Below are positions 1 to 8,653 of a DNA stretch of 64,000 nucleotides, in pieces; within the stretch, counting starts at the first letter, position 1, and each line of letters starts with the position of its first letter. Position numbers and translations under genes: made by a program. The DNA lies in assembly GCF_900114875.1 (NCBI RefSeq), contig NZ_FPKW01000007.1, forward strand, positions 124,001 through 188,000, in the 5' to 3' direction. The notes under the pieces were generated by a model. It had not been told where the DNA came from and did no database searches. It saw only the letters and a list, made by a program, of their open reading frames with translations. The DNA comes from Chryseobacterium limigenitum. GTDB lineage: Bacteria > Bacteroidota > Bacteroidia > Flavobacteriales > Weeksellaceae.

Positions 1-135
1 ATCCTTTTTTGCAATGGCAAAGGAATTGGCAAAAAAGATATAGTGGAAAGCGGGAAATTGCTTCAAAAAAATAAAACTGTAATTCGACATAGTCAAATTG
101 CTCCTAAAAATAAGTACAATAGAAAAACCATATAG
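1..135 (+). CDS. C-terminal end of a truncated gene, function unknown
   Basis: Frame 1 is open from the first base to a TAG stop at 133-135, so this is the last 44 codons of a gene that begins outside the window. The tail is lysine-rich and ends in NKYNRKTI. No domain can be recognised from so little sequence. The stop lies 32 bases before mnmE, which has its own promoter-like element, so co-transcription is not required. Confidence 0.6.
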   Translation: MLFCNGKGIGKKDIVESGKLLQKNKTVIRHSQIAPKNKYNRKTI

Positions 136-155
136 TTCTGTGCCATTAAAAATCG

Positions 156-163
156 TAAATTTG
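156..163 (+). promoter_or_regulatory. Promoter -7 element of mnmE
   Basis: TAAATTTG matches the Bacteroidota -7 consensus TAnnTTTG. It ends only four bases before the mnmE ATG, so transcription would start at or almost at the start codon and give a leaderless or nearly leaderless mRNA. No clear -33 TTG is visible. Confidence 0.5.
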
Positions 164-167
164 CACT

Positions 168-1553
168 ATGAATAACGATACCATTTGCGCACTGGCTACG
201 GCCAATGGAGTAGGAGCTTTAGGCATTATCAGAGTTTCGGGGAACGATGCTTTATCTGTCGTTCAGAAGTCTTTTCCTAAGAAAAATCTGGCGAGACAAA
301 ATTCTCATACAATTCATTACGGCTATTTTATGGATGGCGATGAGGCGATTGATGAAGTGATGTTGTCTATTTTCCTGGCGCCTAAAAGTTTCACGACTGA
401 AAACTCTGTGGAAATTGCTTTTCACGGCTCTCCGCACATTGGAAAACGTATTCTTGAAACCTTGACCAAAAATGGAGCAAGAATGGCGAAAGCAGGAGAA
501 TTTACACTTCGTGCTTTCATTAATGGCAGAATAGATCTTTCTCAGGCTGAAGCGATTGCAGATGTGATTGCTTCTGAAAATGAGGCTTCCAGAAAAGTAG
601 CAATCAATCAGTTGAAAGGTGGAATTACGAATGAAATATCGTTTTTAAGAACCGACTTATTAAATTTTGTTTCTTTAATTGAATTGGAGCTTGATTTCGC
701 AGAAGAAGATGTAGAATTTGCCGACAGATCTGCTTTGAATCAGTTGCTTGATAAGATTGAATTAAAACTTAATTCTCTGATCGACAGTTTCCAATATGGA
801 AATGCCATTAAAAACGGAACCGCCGTTGCCATTATCGGAAAGCCCAATGCTGGAAAATCGACTTTACTGAATGCTTTACTGAAAGAAGAAAGAGCAATCG
901 TTAGCAGCATTGCCGGAACTACGAGAGATACGATTGAAGAAATTTTGCATATTAAAGGTCATGCTTTCCGCTTAATAGATACGGCCGGATTGCGTGATAC
1001 GGAAGACGAAATTGAAGCAATCGGAGTTAAAAAAGCTAAAGAAAAAGTTGAAAATGCTAATATTTTGGTCTACTTAGCCGATGCTGCAACAGAAGATTTT
1101 TCTGATGATATTGAAATGATCAAATCGTTGCAACGCGATGATTTAAAACTGATTATCTGTGCTACAAAAATTGATGAAGTTTCTCCGACAACTTATGAAA
1201 AAGTAGAAACTATTTTCCGAAATGAAATTCCTCAGGAATTTGATTTCATCAAAATTTCTGCCGTTGAAAATCAAAATATTCAAGACCTTAAAAATGAATT
1301 GTCTTCTTATGTTGAACAGTTAAAATCTGCAGAAAACAATGTCGTGATTACCAATCAGCGTCATTTTGAAGCTTTAGGAAAGTCTTTGGATGCTGTGAAT
1401 AAAGTGAAGGAAGCTATTACTTTTCAGATTTCTACGGAGTTATTGGCTTACGAGCTAAGAAATGCTTTGGAACATCTTGGCGAGATTTCCGGTGAAGTGA
1501 CGAATGATGAGGTGTTGGGGAATATTTTTTCTAAGTTCTGTATCGGTAAGTAA
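168..1553 (+). CDS. mnmE: tRNA uridine-5-carboxymethylaminomethyl(34) synthesis GTPase MnmE
   Basis: With MnmG, MnmE makes the cmnm5U modification at the wobble uridine of certain tRNAs. The 461 residues have the family layout: an N-terminal tetrahydrofolate-binding domain (about 1-120), a helical domain split by the G domain, and the C-terminal FCIGK containing the conserved catalytic Cys in CxGK. The G domain shows GKPNAGKST (P-loop), TTRD (switch I), DTAGLRD (G3) and TKID in place of NKxD (G4). The length is normal for the family. The gene converges on the DUF1826 gene with 24 bases between the stops. Confidence 0.97.
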   Translation: MNNDTICALATANGVGALGIIRVSGNDALSVVQKSFPKKNLARQNSHTIHYGYFMDGDEAIDEVMLSIFLAPKSFTTENSVEIAFHGSPHIGKRILETLTKNGARMAKAGEFTLRAFINGRIDLSQAEAIADVIASENEASRKVAINQLKGGITNEISFLRTDLLNFVSLIELELDFAEEDVEFADRSALNQLLDKIELKLNSLIDSFQYGNAIKNGTAVAIIGKPNAGKSTLLNALLKEERAIVSSIAGTTRDTIEEILHIKGHAFRLIDTAGLRDTEDEIEAIGVKKAKEKVENANILVYLADAATEDFSDDIEMIKSLQRDDLKLIICATKIDEVSPTTYEKVETIFRNEIPQEFDFIKISAVENQNIQDLKNELSSYVEQLKSAENNVVITNQRHFEALGKSLDAVNKVKEAITFQISTELLAYELRNALEHLGEISGEVTNDEVLGNIFSKFCIGK

Positions 1554-1577
1554 ATTCATAAATTCCAAAATAATTAT

Positions 1578-2276
1578 CTAACAAATTAGAAGTAACCGAT
1601 ATTGGCCATCGTTTTCAATAGGAGCTCTATGAACGCAGGGTAAAACTTTCTGGTCAGGATTATCTACGGCTAATTTCCACAGATGACCCAACCCCAGATT
1701 TACTGCCTGAGCATTGAGTTTGGGTTGATAATGCAGATCAAAATAATATTCTTTTAAAAAGGACTCGAATTCGGCTTCTGGACCATCATGTAATTCTTTA
1801 AGTTTTTCCCGGATTTCTGGGATCAGAATTTTTTGTTCAACTTGATTATTGGGAAGAATATCACTTGCAGTACCATGATAGGTACATAAAAAAGTATCTG
1901 TTCCAATAGGGGAACGATCAACGTGGTAAGAATAAACATCTGTTGAAATGAAATCAAACTCTTCATCTCTGTCATAATTCTTAAGTAAATTAAGTGAGGG
2001 GGAAGCTCCAAAATCTGTTAATAACTGTAGGTCATTTAAGATAATCTTTCTTGCCATATTGCCCTTTTCTGATAGTTGTAGCGCTAAAAGATCATTAATG
2101 GAAATTTCTGTAATATTTTCTTTTAATTGAAGTTTAGATACAATTTCATTAAAATCTCCGGTTAAATTTCTGTGCCAGCAAATAGCATTCATCTCTCCTT
2201 GAAAATGGGTATTTACAAGTTCAGAAAAAGTAGAAACCATTCCAATTTGATTATTGCCGGAAAATGTATTGCTCAT
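1578..2276 (-). CDS. DUF1826 family protein
   Basis: This 232-residue protein matches my memory of DUF1826: an early CWHRNL motif, a central DFGASPSLNLL segment, then DVYSYHVDRSP and DTFLCTYHG, all rich in Cys, His and Asp. No signal peptide is visible, so it is probably cytoplasmic. The biochemical role is unknown. In proteobacteria the family is often found near zinc-responsive genes, but no such neighbour is seen here. A TATTTTTG promoter element lies 38 bases upstream, so it is probably transcribed alone. Confidence 0.8.
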   Translation of the reverse strand: MSNTFSGNNQIGMVSTFSELVNTHFQGEMNAICWHRNLTGDFNEIVSKLQLKENITEISINDLLALQLSEKGNMARKIILNDLQLLTDFGASPSLNLLKNYDRDEEFDFISTDVYSYHVDRSPIGTDTFLCTYHGTASDILPNNQVEQKILIPEIREKLKELHDGPEAEFESFLKEYYFDLHYQPKLNAQAVNLGLGHLWKLAVDNPDQKVLPCVHRAPIENDGQYRLLLIC

Positions 2277-2313
2277 ATTTTAGAATCAACAATTTAGTTG
2301 CTTAATTCTTTTG

Positions 2314-2321
2314 CAAAAATA
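2314..2321 (-). promoter_or_regulatory. Promoter -7 element of the DUF1826 gene
   Basis: Read on the minus strand this is TATTTTTG, a match to TAnnTTTG, about 38 bases upstream of the start codon. Confidence 0.5.
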
Positions 2322-2407
2322 AGAAATAGGTTAGAAGATCATGGTAAGATTAAATTTGTTTTTATACATTCCAATATGGGGAGCCATTATCAGATGTTAT
2401 TTCATAT

Positions 2408-3175
2408 TTATTTTTTCCTCCCATACATCAAAATTCTCTTAAAAGAATAAATAGCCGGAAGTTTCGGAAAACTTTCTGCAATTCTATCTTTAAATTCTAC
2501 TGTAAAACATTTCTGTTCCTCGTCATTCAATTTTTCCAAATAAGGTATCAAAGCCGATCCTGAAATAAAATTAAATAAAGTCTCATGATCTTCCGCGATG
2601 ATTGGGTAGACTTTTTGTGAAAGATTCAACTCTTCAATTCCATTCTCAAATAAAATCTTGGCGTATTCATCGATCGTGAGAACTGCAGAGGGGCGATTCC
2701 AATTATTTAATTGTGATTTAAAAGGTTCTTCATCAGCCATTTCAAACAAAATTTGATTAAGAATATTTCCCGGCTGATAAGGCATTTGGATGGCTAACTG
2801 ACCATCAGGTTTCAATTTTGAGATCAATTTCGGAAACAAAGCTTGATGATCGTCAGACCATTGCAGAGCAGCATTACTGAAAATAAGATCCCAGTTTTCA
2901 TCACGATTCAAAATTTCTTCGGTAGTTGCTTTTTGGAAATGAAGGCGGTCGTTTTCAAGTGTTTTGGATTTTTCCAGCATTTCACTTGATGAATCAATTC
3001 CAATAAATGTAGCGTTTGGAAATTTCTCTGTAAGAATGGCAGTTTGTTCGCCTGTTCCACAACCCAGATCAATCGCTTTCATGTGTTTTTCATCTTTAAT
3101 AAGATCAGCAAGATCAAAAAATGGTTTGAAACGGATGTTTTTAAATTGATTATAAATCTCAGGATTCCAAGGCAT
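2408..3175 (-). CDS. Class I SAM-dependent methyltransferase, trans-aconitate 2-methyltransferase (Tam) type
   Basis: The protein (255 residues) starts MPWNPEIYNQF, typical of Tam enzymes, which methyl-esterify trans-aconitate. The SAM-binding fold is clear: motif I DLGCGTGEQT near residue 40, the acidic end of strand 2 in GIDSS, and SNAALQW near residue 105, also characteristic of Tam. Length and order fit Tam throughout. The substrate cannot be proved from sequence. No signal peptide is present and no neighbour has a related role. Confidence 0.8.
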   Translation of the reverse strand: MPWNPEIYNQFKNIRFKPFFDLADLIKDEKHMKAIDLGCGTGEQTAILTEKFPNATFIGIDSSSEMLEKSKTLENDRLHFQKATTEEILNRDENWDLIFSNAALQWSDDHQALFPKLISKLKPDGQLAIQMPYQPGNILNQILFEMADEEPFKSQLNNWNRPSAVLTIDEYAKILFENGIEELNLSQKVYPIIAEDHETLFNFISGSALIPYLEKLNDEEQKCFTVEFKDRIAESFPKLPAIYSFKRILMYGRKK

Positions 3176-3325
3176 AATTTGTAAATTTTAGGTGGATTCA
3201 ATGTAATGATTTTGTAATCAATTGAAGAATTTAAAATATTAAAAAAGACTTAAATTAATGTTTAAATTCAAGTAATGTAGAAGATAAATGAAGCAAGAAT
3301 TATGATTCTTTCTTATTTTAGCAAA

Positions 3326-4072
3326 ATGAAAATACAAATCATCAGCGACTTACACCAGGAATTTGGACTCACCGATCTGTCCTTTGATAATGCTGATTTG
3401 GTCGTACTCGCTGGCGATGTAAATTTGGGAACAAAAGGAATTGAATGGATCAAAACTAAAATTCCAAACAAACCCGTAATTTATGTGTTGGGAAATCATG
3501 AATATTATAAAGGCTCATACCCAAAAACGCTGAATAAAATAAAGGCTGTCGCTCAGGATTCCAATGTTTCAGTGCTTGAAGATTCTTTTGTAGATATTGA
3601 TGGCGTCCGTTTTCATGGGGCAACATTATGGACAGATTTTTCAATATTCGGAAATCCAATGCATTATGGAATGGTCTGTCAGCCAAAGATGAACGATTAT
3701 AAAAAGATAACCAGAGATCCTTCTTATTCAAAATTAAGAACAATTGATACTTTTAAAATTCATCAGTTTTCAAAATTATGGTTACAGGAAAGCCTTGAGA
3801 ACTCAAAAGCCCTGAAAAACATTGTGGTTACGCACCATGCACCAAGTATTCGGTCTGTTCCCGAACAATATAAAGAAGATCCGATAACCTCAGCATATGC
3901 TTCTAACCTTGAAGATTTTATTGTAGAACATCAGCCGTTGTATTGGATTCACGGGCATATTCACACGCCTTGCAGATATAAAATTGGAGAAACGGAGATC
4001 ATCTGCAACCCTCATGGTTATATCGATGAAAAGTATAATGGATACGATAAAGAATTAATTGTTGAGATTTAG
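3326..4072 (+). CDS. Calcineurin-like metallophosphoesterase
   Basis: The five metallophosphatase motifs appear in order: SDLHQEF (D-x-H) at the N terminus, AGDVN, GNHEYY, VTHHAPS and HGHIHTP. The enzyme should use two divalent metals to hydrolyse a phosphoester, but the substrate is unknown. An in-frame ATG exists 24 bases upstream. The start at 3326 is chosen because family members begin just before the first beta strand (MKIQIISDLH). The product is 248 residues, probably cytoplasmic. Confidence 0.88.
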   Translation: MKIQIISDLHQEFGLTDLSFDNADLVVLAGDVNLGTKGIEWIKTKIPNKPVIYVLGNHEYYKGSYPKTLNKIKAVAQDSNVSVLEDSFVDIDGVRFHGATLWTDFSIFGNPMHYGMVCQPKMNDYKKITRDPSYSKLRTIDTFKIHQFSKLWLQESLENSKALKNIVVTHHAPSIRSVPEQYKEDPITSAYASNLEDFIVEHQPLYWIHGHIHTPCRYKIGETEIICNPHGYIDEKYNGYDKELIVEI

Positions 4073-4113
4073 GCTAAATTTTAATGATTTATAGAATAGT
4101 AATAAAGTAAAAT

Positions 4114-4298
4114 AAAATATGTCGTGTCTATTACGATGAAGTAGGTTTTTTTAATGATCATCATGAAAAATACAAATATACTCTCGGAAATCTTTTCTTG
4201 ATAAAAGCAATAATTTAGAGAATGCTTCTAATGGCCAGTTATATTTACCCGAGGTGGGTGTTATTCAGTATTTTGAAAAGATAAAACAGTATATTTAA
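4114..4298 (+). pseudogene. Decayed gene remnant with a frameshift
   Basis: One frame reads about 26 sensible residues (RVYYDEVGFFNDHHEKY, then YTLGNLFL) and hits a stop. A neighbouring frame continues at the same point with DKSNNLENASNGQLYLPE and VGVIQYFEKIKQYI, ending in TAA at 4296-4298. Joined by one frameshift near 4200, this looks like the C terminus of a soluble protein of 60 residues or more. No start codon or family can be assigned. Confidence 0.35.
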
Positions 4299-4364
4299 TT
4301 TTTTTTTCATGATATCAGTTAGGCTTTTTCCAGAATGACAAAGATGATGTGTTATTTTATTGAT

Positions 4365-4399
4365 AAAAAAGCTCAGATTCCGGTCAGAATCTGAGCTTT
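4365..4399 (-). terminator. Intrinsic terminator of the beta-glucosidase gene
   Basis: A perfect 13-bp stem (AAAGCTCAGATTC with its complement) and a 6-base loop lie just beyond the minus-strand stop at 4427. A U-run follows the stem on the minus strand. T-rich sequence on the other side could also let it stop plus-strand transcription. Confidence 0.85.
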
Positions 4400-4426
4400 C
4401 CATTTTATTTTTAATTATGAAACTGC

Positions 4427-6688
4427 TTACTTCAACGTAAACTTCACTTTTGTTTTAATCGCATCAGAAGAATTTCCGATCAAAGCTTCAAAATCTCCCG
4501 GTTCTGCGACCCAGTCGTGTTTACCAGCATCAAAGAAACTTAAGGCAGTTTTATCGATTGTAAAAGTCACTTCTTTTTCTTCTCCGGGATTTAAAAACAC
4601 TTTTTCAAAACCTTTTAATTCTTTTGCAGGTCTTTCAACAGAAGATTTTAAATCAGAAATATACAATTGGGCAACTTCCGCTCCGGCTTTTTTTCCTGAG
4701 TTTTTAACAGAAACCGTGAACGTAATTTTATCTTCTTGAGAAATCGTTGTTTTATCGGCTTTAGCTTTTCCAAATTCGAAAGTTGTATAGCTCAAACCAT
4801 GACCAAAACTGAATAAAGGTTTGATCTTTTTTGTGTCATGCCAACGGTATCCAACGAAAATCCCTTCGTTATAAGTAATATTAATCGGATTTTTCTGATC
4901 TTTTCCTTTTCCGGCAGCCAATTCTTCTTTATTTCCGGGATATTCTCCTAATGCATGAGCAGAATTATCTTCCAATTTCACAGGGAAAGAAAACGGTAAT
5001 TTTCCTGATGGATTGGCGTCACCTGCCAATACAGAAGCAATAGAATTTCCAGCTTCAGAACCTAAATACCAAGACTGAATAATTGTTGGAACTTCCTTTA
5101 CCCAAGGCATTGCCACTGCATTTCCTGAAACCAAAACTACTGCAAGATTTTTATTCGCTTTTGCCAAAGCTGAGATCACATTATCCTGATTGTAAGGTAA
5201 TCCGTAGCTTTTTCTGTCGTTTCCTTCACTGTCCTGGAAATCGGCCTTATTTAATCCTCCAACAAAGATTACATAATCAGATTTTTTTGCCAATTCTACA
5301 GCTTCGTTTAATAACTCGGCTTCAGAACGAGTGTCTTTTAAATCCTGTCCCGATTTTACACCGTTATATTCTCCGCCAATATCTCCGACATATCCTCTTG
5401 CATACTGTACGTCGGATTGTTTCCCGAATCTTGCTTTAATTCCATCTAAAGGTAATGTCTCATATTTTACTTTTAATGAAGATGAACCTCCGCCAACAGT
5501 CATGATCTTGATGGCGTTTTCACCGATAACGGCAATTTTTTTAGCTTTATTGATATCAATTGGAAGAACATTTCCTTGGTTTTTCAACAAAACAATTCCT
5601 TCTTCACCTATTTCTTTGGCAACGGCTTTGTGTTCCTCAGAAGCTACATTTCCGAAAGGTTTATTTCGGTTCATTGTTGTTTTATAAGCAAGATTTAAAA
5701 GTCTTGTTACTTTGTCGTCAAGCTCTTTTGTACCTACTTTCCCTGATTTAATCAGATCTAAATAAGGCTTTGCTAAATAGTAATTATCGTATGCATTTTT
5801 TGTTCCTGCAGAAAGTCCGTTTGTCCAGCTTCCAAATTCAAGATCCAATCCGTTGTGGATAGCCTGTTCGGTATTGTTAACTGCTCCCCAATCGGAAACG
5901 ACAACGCCTTTATATTTCCATTCTCCTTTTAAAATATCATTTAAAAGATATTGATTTTGACTTGCATACTGACCTTTGTACATATCGTAAGCACCCATAA
6001 TCGTCCACGAATCTCCTTCTGTAACCGCAGCTTTGAAAGGCGGAAGATAGATTTCATGTAATGTTCTGTCATCAATTTTCACATTGCTCGTATGACGGAA
6101 CATTTCCTGATTATTAAGAGCGTAATGCTTCACAGAAGTCGCCACACCGTTTGATTGTACACCTTTGATGTAAGGAACCACCATTTTTGAGGTTAAATAA
6201 GGATCTTCACCCATGTATTCGAAATTTCTTCCGTTCAATGGTGTTCTGTAGATGTTTACTCCGGGGCCTAAAAGGATATCTTTCTTTCTGTAACGGGCTT
6301 CTTCTCCTAGAGCCTTACCGTAATTCCATGACATTTTTTTGTTCCATGTTGCGGAAAGGGCGGTCAGAGCAGGGTAGGCGATGATTGAGTCGTTTGTCCA
6401 GCCGGCTTGGTTCCATTCGTCCCACATTACTTCAGGACGTACCCCGTGAGGACCGTCTGTAGTCCAGAATTCAGGAATTCCCAATCTTGGAACTCCGGGA
6501 GAGCTGAACTTCGACTGTGCATGAAGCATCGCCACTTTTTCCTCTAACGTCATTCTGGAAAGCGCGTCCTGAACGCGTTGTTCAACTGGTTTGGATTCAT
6601 CCAAATAAACGGGTAAAGTTGTATTTTGAGCCATAGAATAAGCAGAAATAAGAGTGAATAAACTTACAATGGCAGTTTTCTTTAACAT
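4427..6688 (-). CDS. bglX: Periplasmic GH3 beta-glucosidase, BglX type
   Basis: The glycoside hydrolase family 3 enzyme releases glucose or related sugars from the non-reducing ends of beta-glucosides. The protein has 753 residues with a signal peptide ending SAYSMAQ. It shows TDGPHGVRPE in the barrel domain, SVKHYALNN, the nucleophile Asp266 in VVVSDWGAV, the alpha/beta sandwich domain, and a C-terminal fibronectin-III-like domain (RPAKELKGFEKV). An in-frame start nine codons upstream (6715) lies inside the promoter element at 6713-6720, so 6688 is preferred. The gene stands alone, with its own promoter and terminator. Confidence 0.93.
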   Translation of the reverse strand: MLKKTAIVSLFTLISAYSMAQNTTLPVYLDESKPVEQRVQDALSRMTLEEKVAMLHAQSKFSSPGVPRLGIPEFWTTDGPHGVRPEVMWDEWNQAGWTNDSIIAYPALTALSATWNKKMSWNYGKALGEEARYRKKDILLGPGVNIYRTPLNGRNFEYMGEDPYLTSKMVVPYIKGVQSNGVATSVKHYALNNQEMFRHTSNVKIDDRTLHEIYLPPFKAAVTEGDSWTIMGAYDMYKGQYASQNQYLLNDILKGEWKYKGVVVSDWGAVNNTEQAIHNGLDLEFGSWTNGLSAGTKNAYDNYYLAKPYLDLIKSGKVGTKELDDKVTRLLNLAYKTTMNRNKPFGNVASEEHKAVAKEIGEEGIVLLKNQGNVLPIDINKAKKIAVIGENAIKIMTVGGGSSSLKVKYETLPLDGIKARFGKQSDVQYARGYVGDIGGEYNGVKSGQDLKDTRSEAELLNEAVELAKKSDYVIFVGGLNKADFQDSEGNDRKSYGLPYNQDNVISALAKANKNLAVVLVSGNAVAMPWVKEVPTIIQSWYLGSEAGNSIASVLAGDANPSGKLPFSFPVKLEDNSAHALGEYPGNKEELAAGKGKDQKNPINITYNEGIFVGYRWHDTKKIKPLFSFGHGLSYTTFEFGKAKADKTTISQEDKITFTVSVKNSGKKAGAEVAQLYISDLKSSVERPAKELKGFEKVFLNPGEEKEVTFTIDKTALSFFDAGKHDWVAEPGDFEALIGNSSDAIKTKVKFTLK

Positions 6689-6712
6689 AAAAACCTTTTT
6701 ATTGATTCGTAA

Positions 6713-6720
6713 CAAAATTA
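6713..6720 (-). promoter_or_regulatory. Promoter -7 element of bglX
   Basis: On the minus strand this reads TAATTTTG, a match to TAnnTTTG, 24 bases upstream of the chosen start codon. It overlaps the alternative upstream start, arguing against that start. Confidence 0.5.
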
Positions 6721-6919
6721 AGTAAAATATTTATTATCTCAAATTGAGAAAATGTAATTTTTACATAAATGGTTATTTATAATCAATTGTTAATTAAAAA
6801 TATGCAGGTTTTTAATTGGAGTAAGTTTTGAAAAAAAGAATAAAGTAAAGAAGACATCATTTTGAAAAATAAATTTCACAAAACGATGCCTCGATATATA
6901 ATAATAGAATATGTTTAAC

Positions 6920-6998
6920 GTGAATGGTGAATTGTCAATTGTCAATGAGTCAATTTTCCATAATGCTGTAAAATTCACGATTGACAATTCACAATTGA
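6920..6998. repeat. Palindromic intergenic repeat after metQ
   Basis: A 12-bp perfect inverted repeat (TGAATTGTCAAT at 6928-6939, complement at 6980-6991) sits in a longer stretch of repeated GAATTGTCAATTGTCAA words. It lies directly beyond the metQ stop. It resembles the dispersed repeats common between flavobacterial genes; a weaker copy of the GACAATTCAC word is near 35430. Confidence 0.55.
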
Positions 6999-7006
6999 TC
7001 TTTTCG

Positions 7007-7816
7007 CTACCAACCCTTAACCGCTCCGCCTTTGAAGATTTCTTCGGCCTTTTTTACAACTTCATCAGATTGGTAAGCTTTCAGGAAATTTTTCACTTTT
7101 TCATCGTTTTTATTGTCTTCTCTTGAAACCACGAGATTTACATACGGAGAATCTTTATCTTCTTTAAAGATCCCGAATTTATTTACATCTAATCCTGCCT
7201 GAGCTGCAAAATTGTTATTAATAATCGCAATCACAACTTCTTTATCATCCAACACTCTTGGCAATTGCGGTGCTTCGATTTCTACAATTTTCAGTTGTTT
7301 TGGGTTATCAACAATGTCGGTGACTTTAGGCAATAAACCAACGCCGTCTTTTAATTTTAGCAATCCGTTTTTCTGCAAAAGAAGCAATGAACGGCCACCG
7401 TTTGTAGGATCATTTGGGATAACAATCGTACTTCCATTTTGAAGCTGACTGATATTTTTGATCTTTTTTGAATACGCAACGATCGGATAAAGAAAAGTAT
7501 TTCCTACAACTGCTAATTTATACCCTCTCTGTTTTGATTGTTCATTCAAATAAGGCACATGTTGAAAGGCATTGGCATCAATATCTCCATTGTTCAATGC
7601 TTCATTGGGAACTACATAATCATTGAAAGAAACGAGTTCAACTTCAAGGTTGTATTTTTCTTTAGCAACTTTCTTTGCCACTTCAGCAATTTCCTGTTCC
7701 GGACCTGATGTGATACCGACTTTAATGAAATTGGAGTCTTCTTTTTTTGGTGAATTACAAGCTGTGAATAACAATAAACCAGCTGCCAGAAAGCTTAAAA
7801 TCTTTATTTTTTTCAT
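7007..7816 (-). CDS. metQ: Methionine ABC transporter substrate-binding lipoprotein MetQ
   Basis: MetQ captures methionine outside the inner membrane and delivers it to MetI-MetN. The 269-residue protein has a lipoprotein signal peptide ending in the lipobox FTAC. The NlpA/MetQ signatures follow: VGITSGPEQEI, DIDANAFQHVPYL, VIPNDPTNGGRSLLLL and a late AIINNNFAAQAGL. It is the last gene of the metN-metI-metQ operon. The metI-metQ gap of 180 bases is filled by an inverted repeat, which may alter metQ expression relative to the other two genes. Confidence 0.95.
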   Translation of the reverse strand: MKKIKILSFLAAGLLLFTACNSPKKEDSNFIKVGITSGPEQEIAEVAKKVAKEKYNLEVELVSFNDYVVPNEALNNGDIDANAFQHVPYLNEQSKQRGYKLAVVGNTFLYPIVAYSKKIKNISQLQNGSTIVIPNDPTNGGRSLLLLQKNGLLKLKDGVGLLPKVTDIVDNPKQLKIVEIEAPQLPRVLDDKEVVIAIINNNFAAQAGLDVNKFGIFKEDKDSPYVNLVVSREDNKNDEKVKNFLKAYQSDEVVKKAEEIFKGGAVKGW

Positions 7817-7850
7817 TGTAAATTATTTTCTTTAATTATTTTTTTGTTTT

Positions 7851-7988
7851 AAACGCAAAGGCGCAGCGTTTATAAATCTTTACGGGTTTTAAGGCGCAAG
7901 AAAATCTAAGATTTTCAATTATAACACAATCAATTTTATCAGAGATAAAATAAAACATTTATTATACTTTTTTTGCACCTTTGCGTTT
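7851..7988. repeat. Palindromic element between metI and metQ
   Basis: The ends are inverted repeats of 15 bp, AAACGCAAAGGCGCA at 7851-7865 and TGCACCTTTGCGTTT at 7974-7988, matching at 14 of 15 positions. The interior is AT-rich with no ORF. It looks like a short non-coding mobile or REP-like element inside an operon. Confidence 0.55.
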
Positions 7989-7996
7989 AACTAAAA

Positions 7997-8653
7997 TCAA
8001 CGGTGATCAAATATTTTCGCCAATCTATCACCCGAAAACTGAATGATAAACACGATAGCAACCAATAAACCTAATACAAGATTCATAATAACCGCATCAT
8101 AGCCGATATAGCCATATTGATATCCGATCTGTCCTAACCCGCCTGCCCCAACAGCTCCGCCCATTGCGGAATATCCGACTAAAGTGATCAAAGTGATGGT
8201 TGCATTATTGATCAATGAAGGAAGTGCCTCAGGAAGTAAAACTTTTTTGATAATTTGAAATGGAGTAGCTCCTAATGCTCTGGCAGTCTCAATTAAACCA
8301 GCCGGAACTTCAAGCAAACTATTTTCCACTAATCTTGCAATAAATGGCGCTGCACCAATACTCAACGGAACCAATGCTGCATTCACTCCAATAGATGTTC
8401 CAACCAAAGTTCTTGTAAAAGGAATCATCCAAACGATCAAAATAATGAAAGGAATAGAACGGAAAATATTAACCAAAACAGATAAGATCCTGTTATAATA
8501 TACATTTTCCAAAAGCTGTCCTTTTCTTGTCATGAATAAAAGAATCCCGACGGGAAGACCCAAAACAAATCCAAAAAATCCTGAAACAAAAGTCATATAA
8601 ACTGTTTCCCAAACTCCTTTCGACAAAAGCGAAATTACCGTATCACTAAGCAT
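7997..8653 (-). CDS. metI: Methionine ABC transporter permease MetI
   Basis: The inner-membrane subunit forms the methionine channel. The protein (218 residues) has five or more hydrophobic segments and the permease coupling loop, ETARALGATPFQIIKKVLLP, which contacts the ATPase. FVLGLPVGILLF and SIPFIILIVWMIPFTR are typical of MetI. Its start overlaps the end of metN by 8 bases, which suggests translational coupling. Confidence 0.95.
   Translation of the reverse strand: MLSDTVISLLSKGVWETVYMTFVSGFFGFVLGLPVGILLFMTRKGQLLENVYYNRILSVLVNIFRSIPFIILIVWMIPFTRTLVGTSIGVNAALVPLSIGAAPFIARLVENSLLEVPAGLIETARALGATPFQIIKKVLLPEALPSLINNATITLITLVGYSAMGGAVGAGGLGQIGYQYGYIGYDAVIMNLVLGLLVAIVFIIQFSGDRLAKIFDHR

Noticed and set aside
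5083..5687. Overlapping open frames antisense to the beta-glucosidase gene
   Set aside because: They have low-complexity hydrophobic products typical of the opposite strand of an AT-rich coding gene and no promoter or conserved motif.
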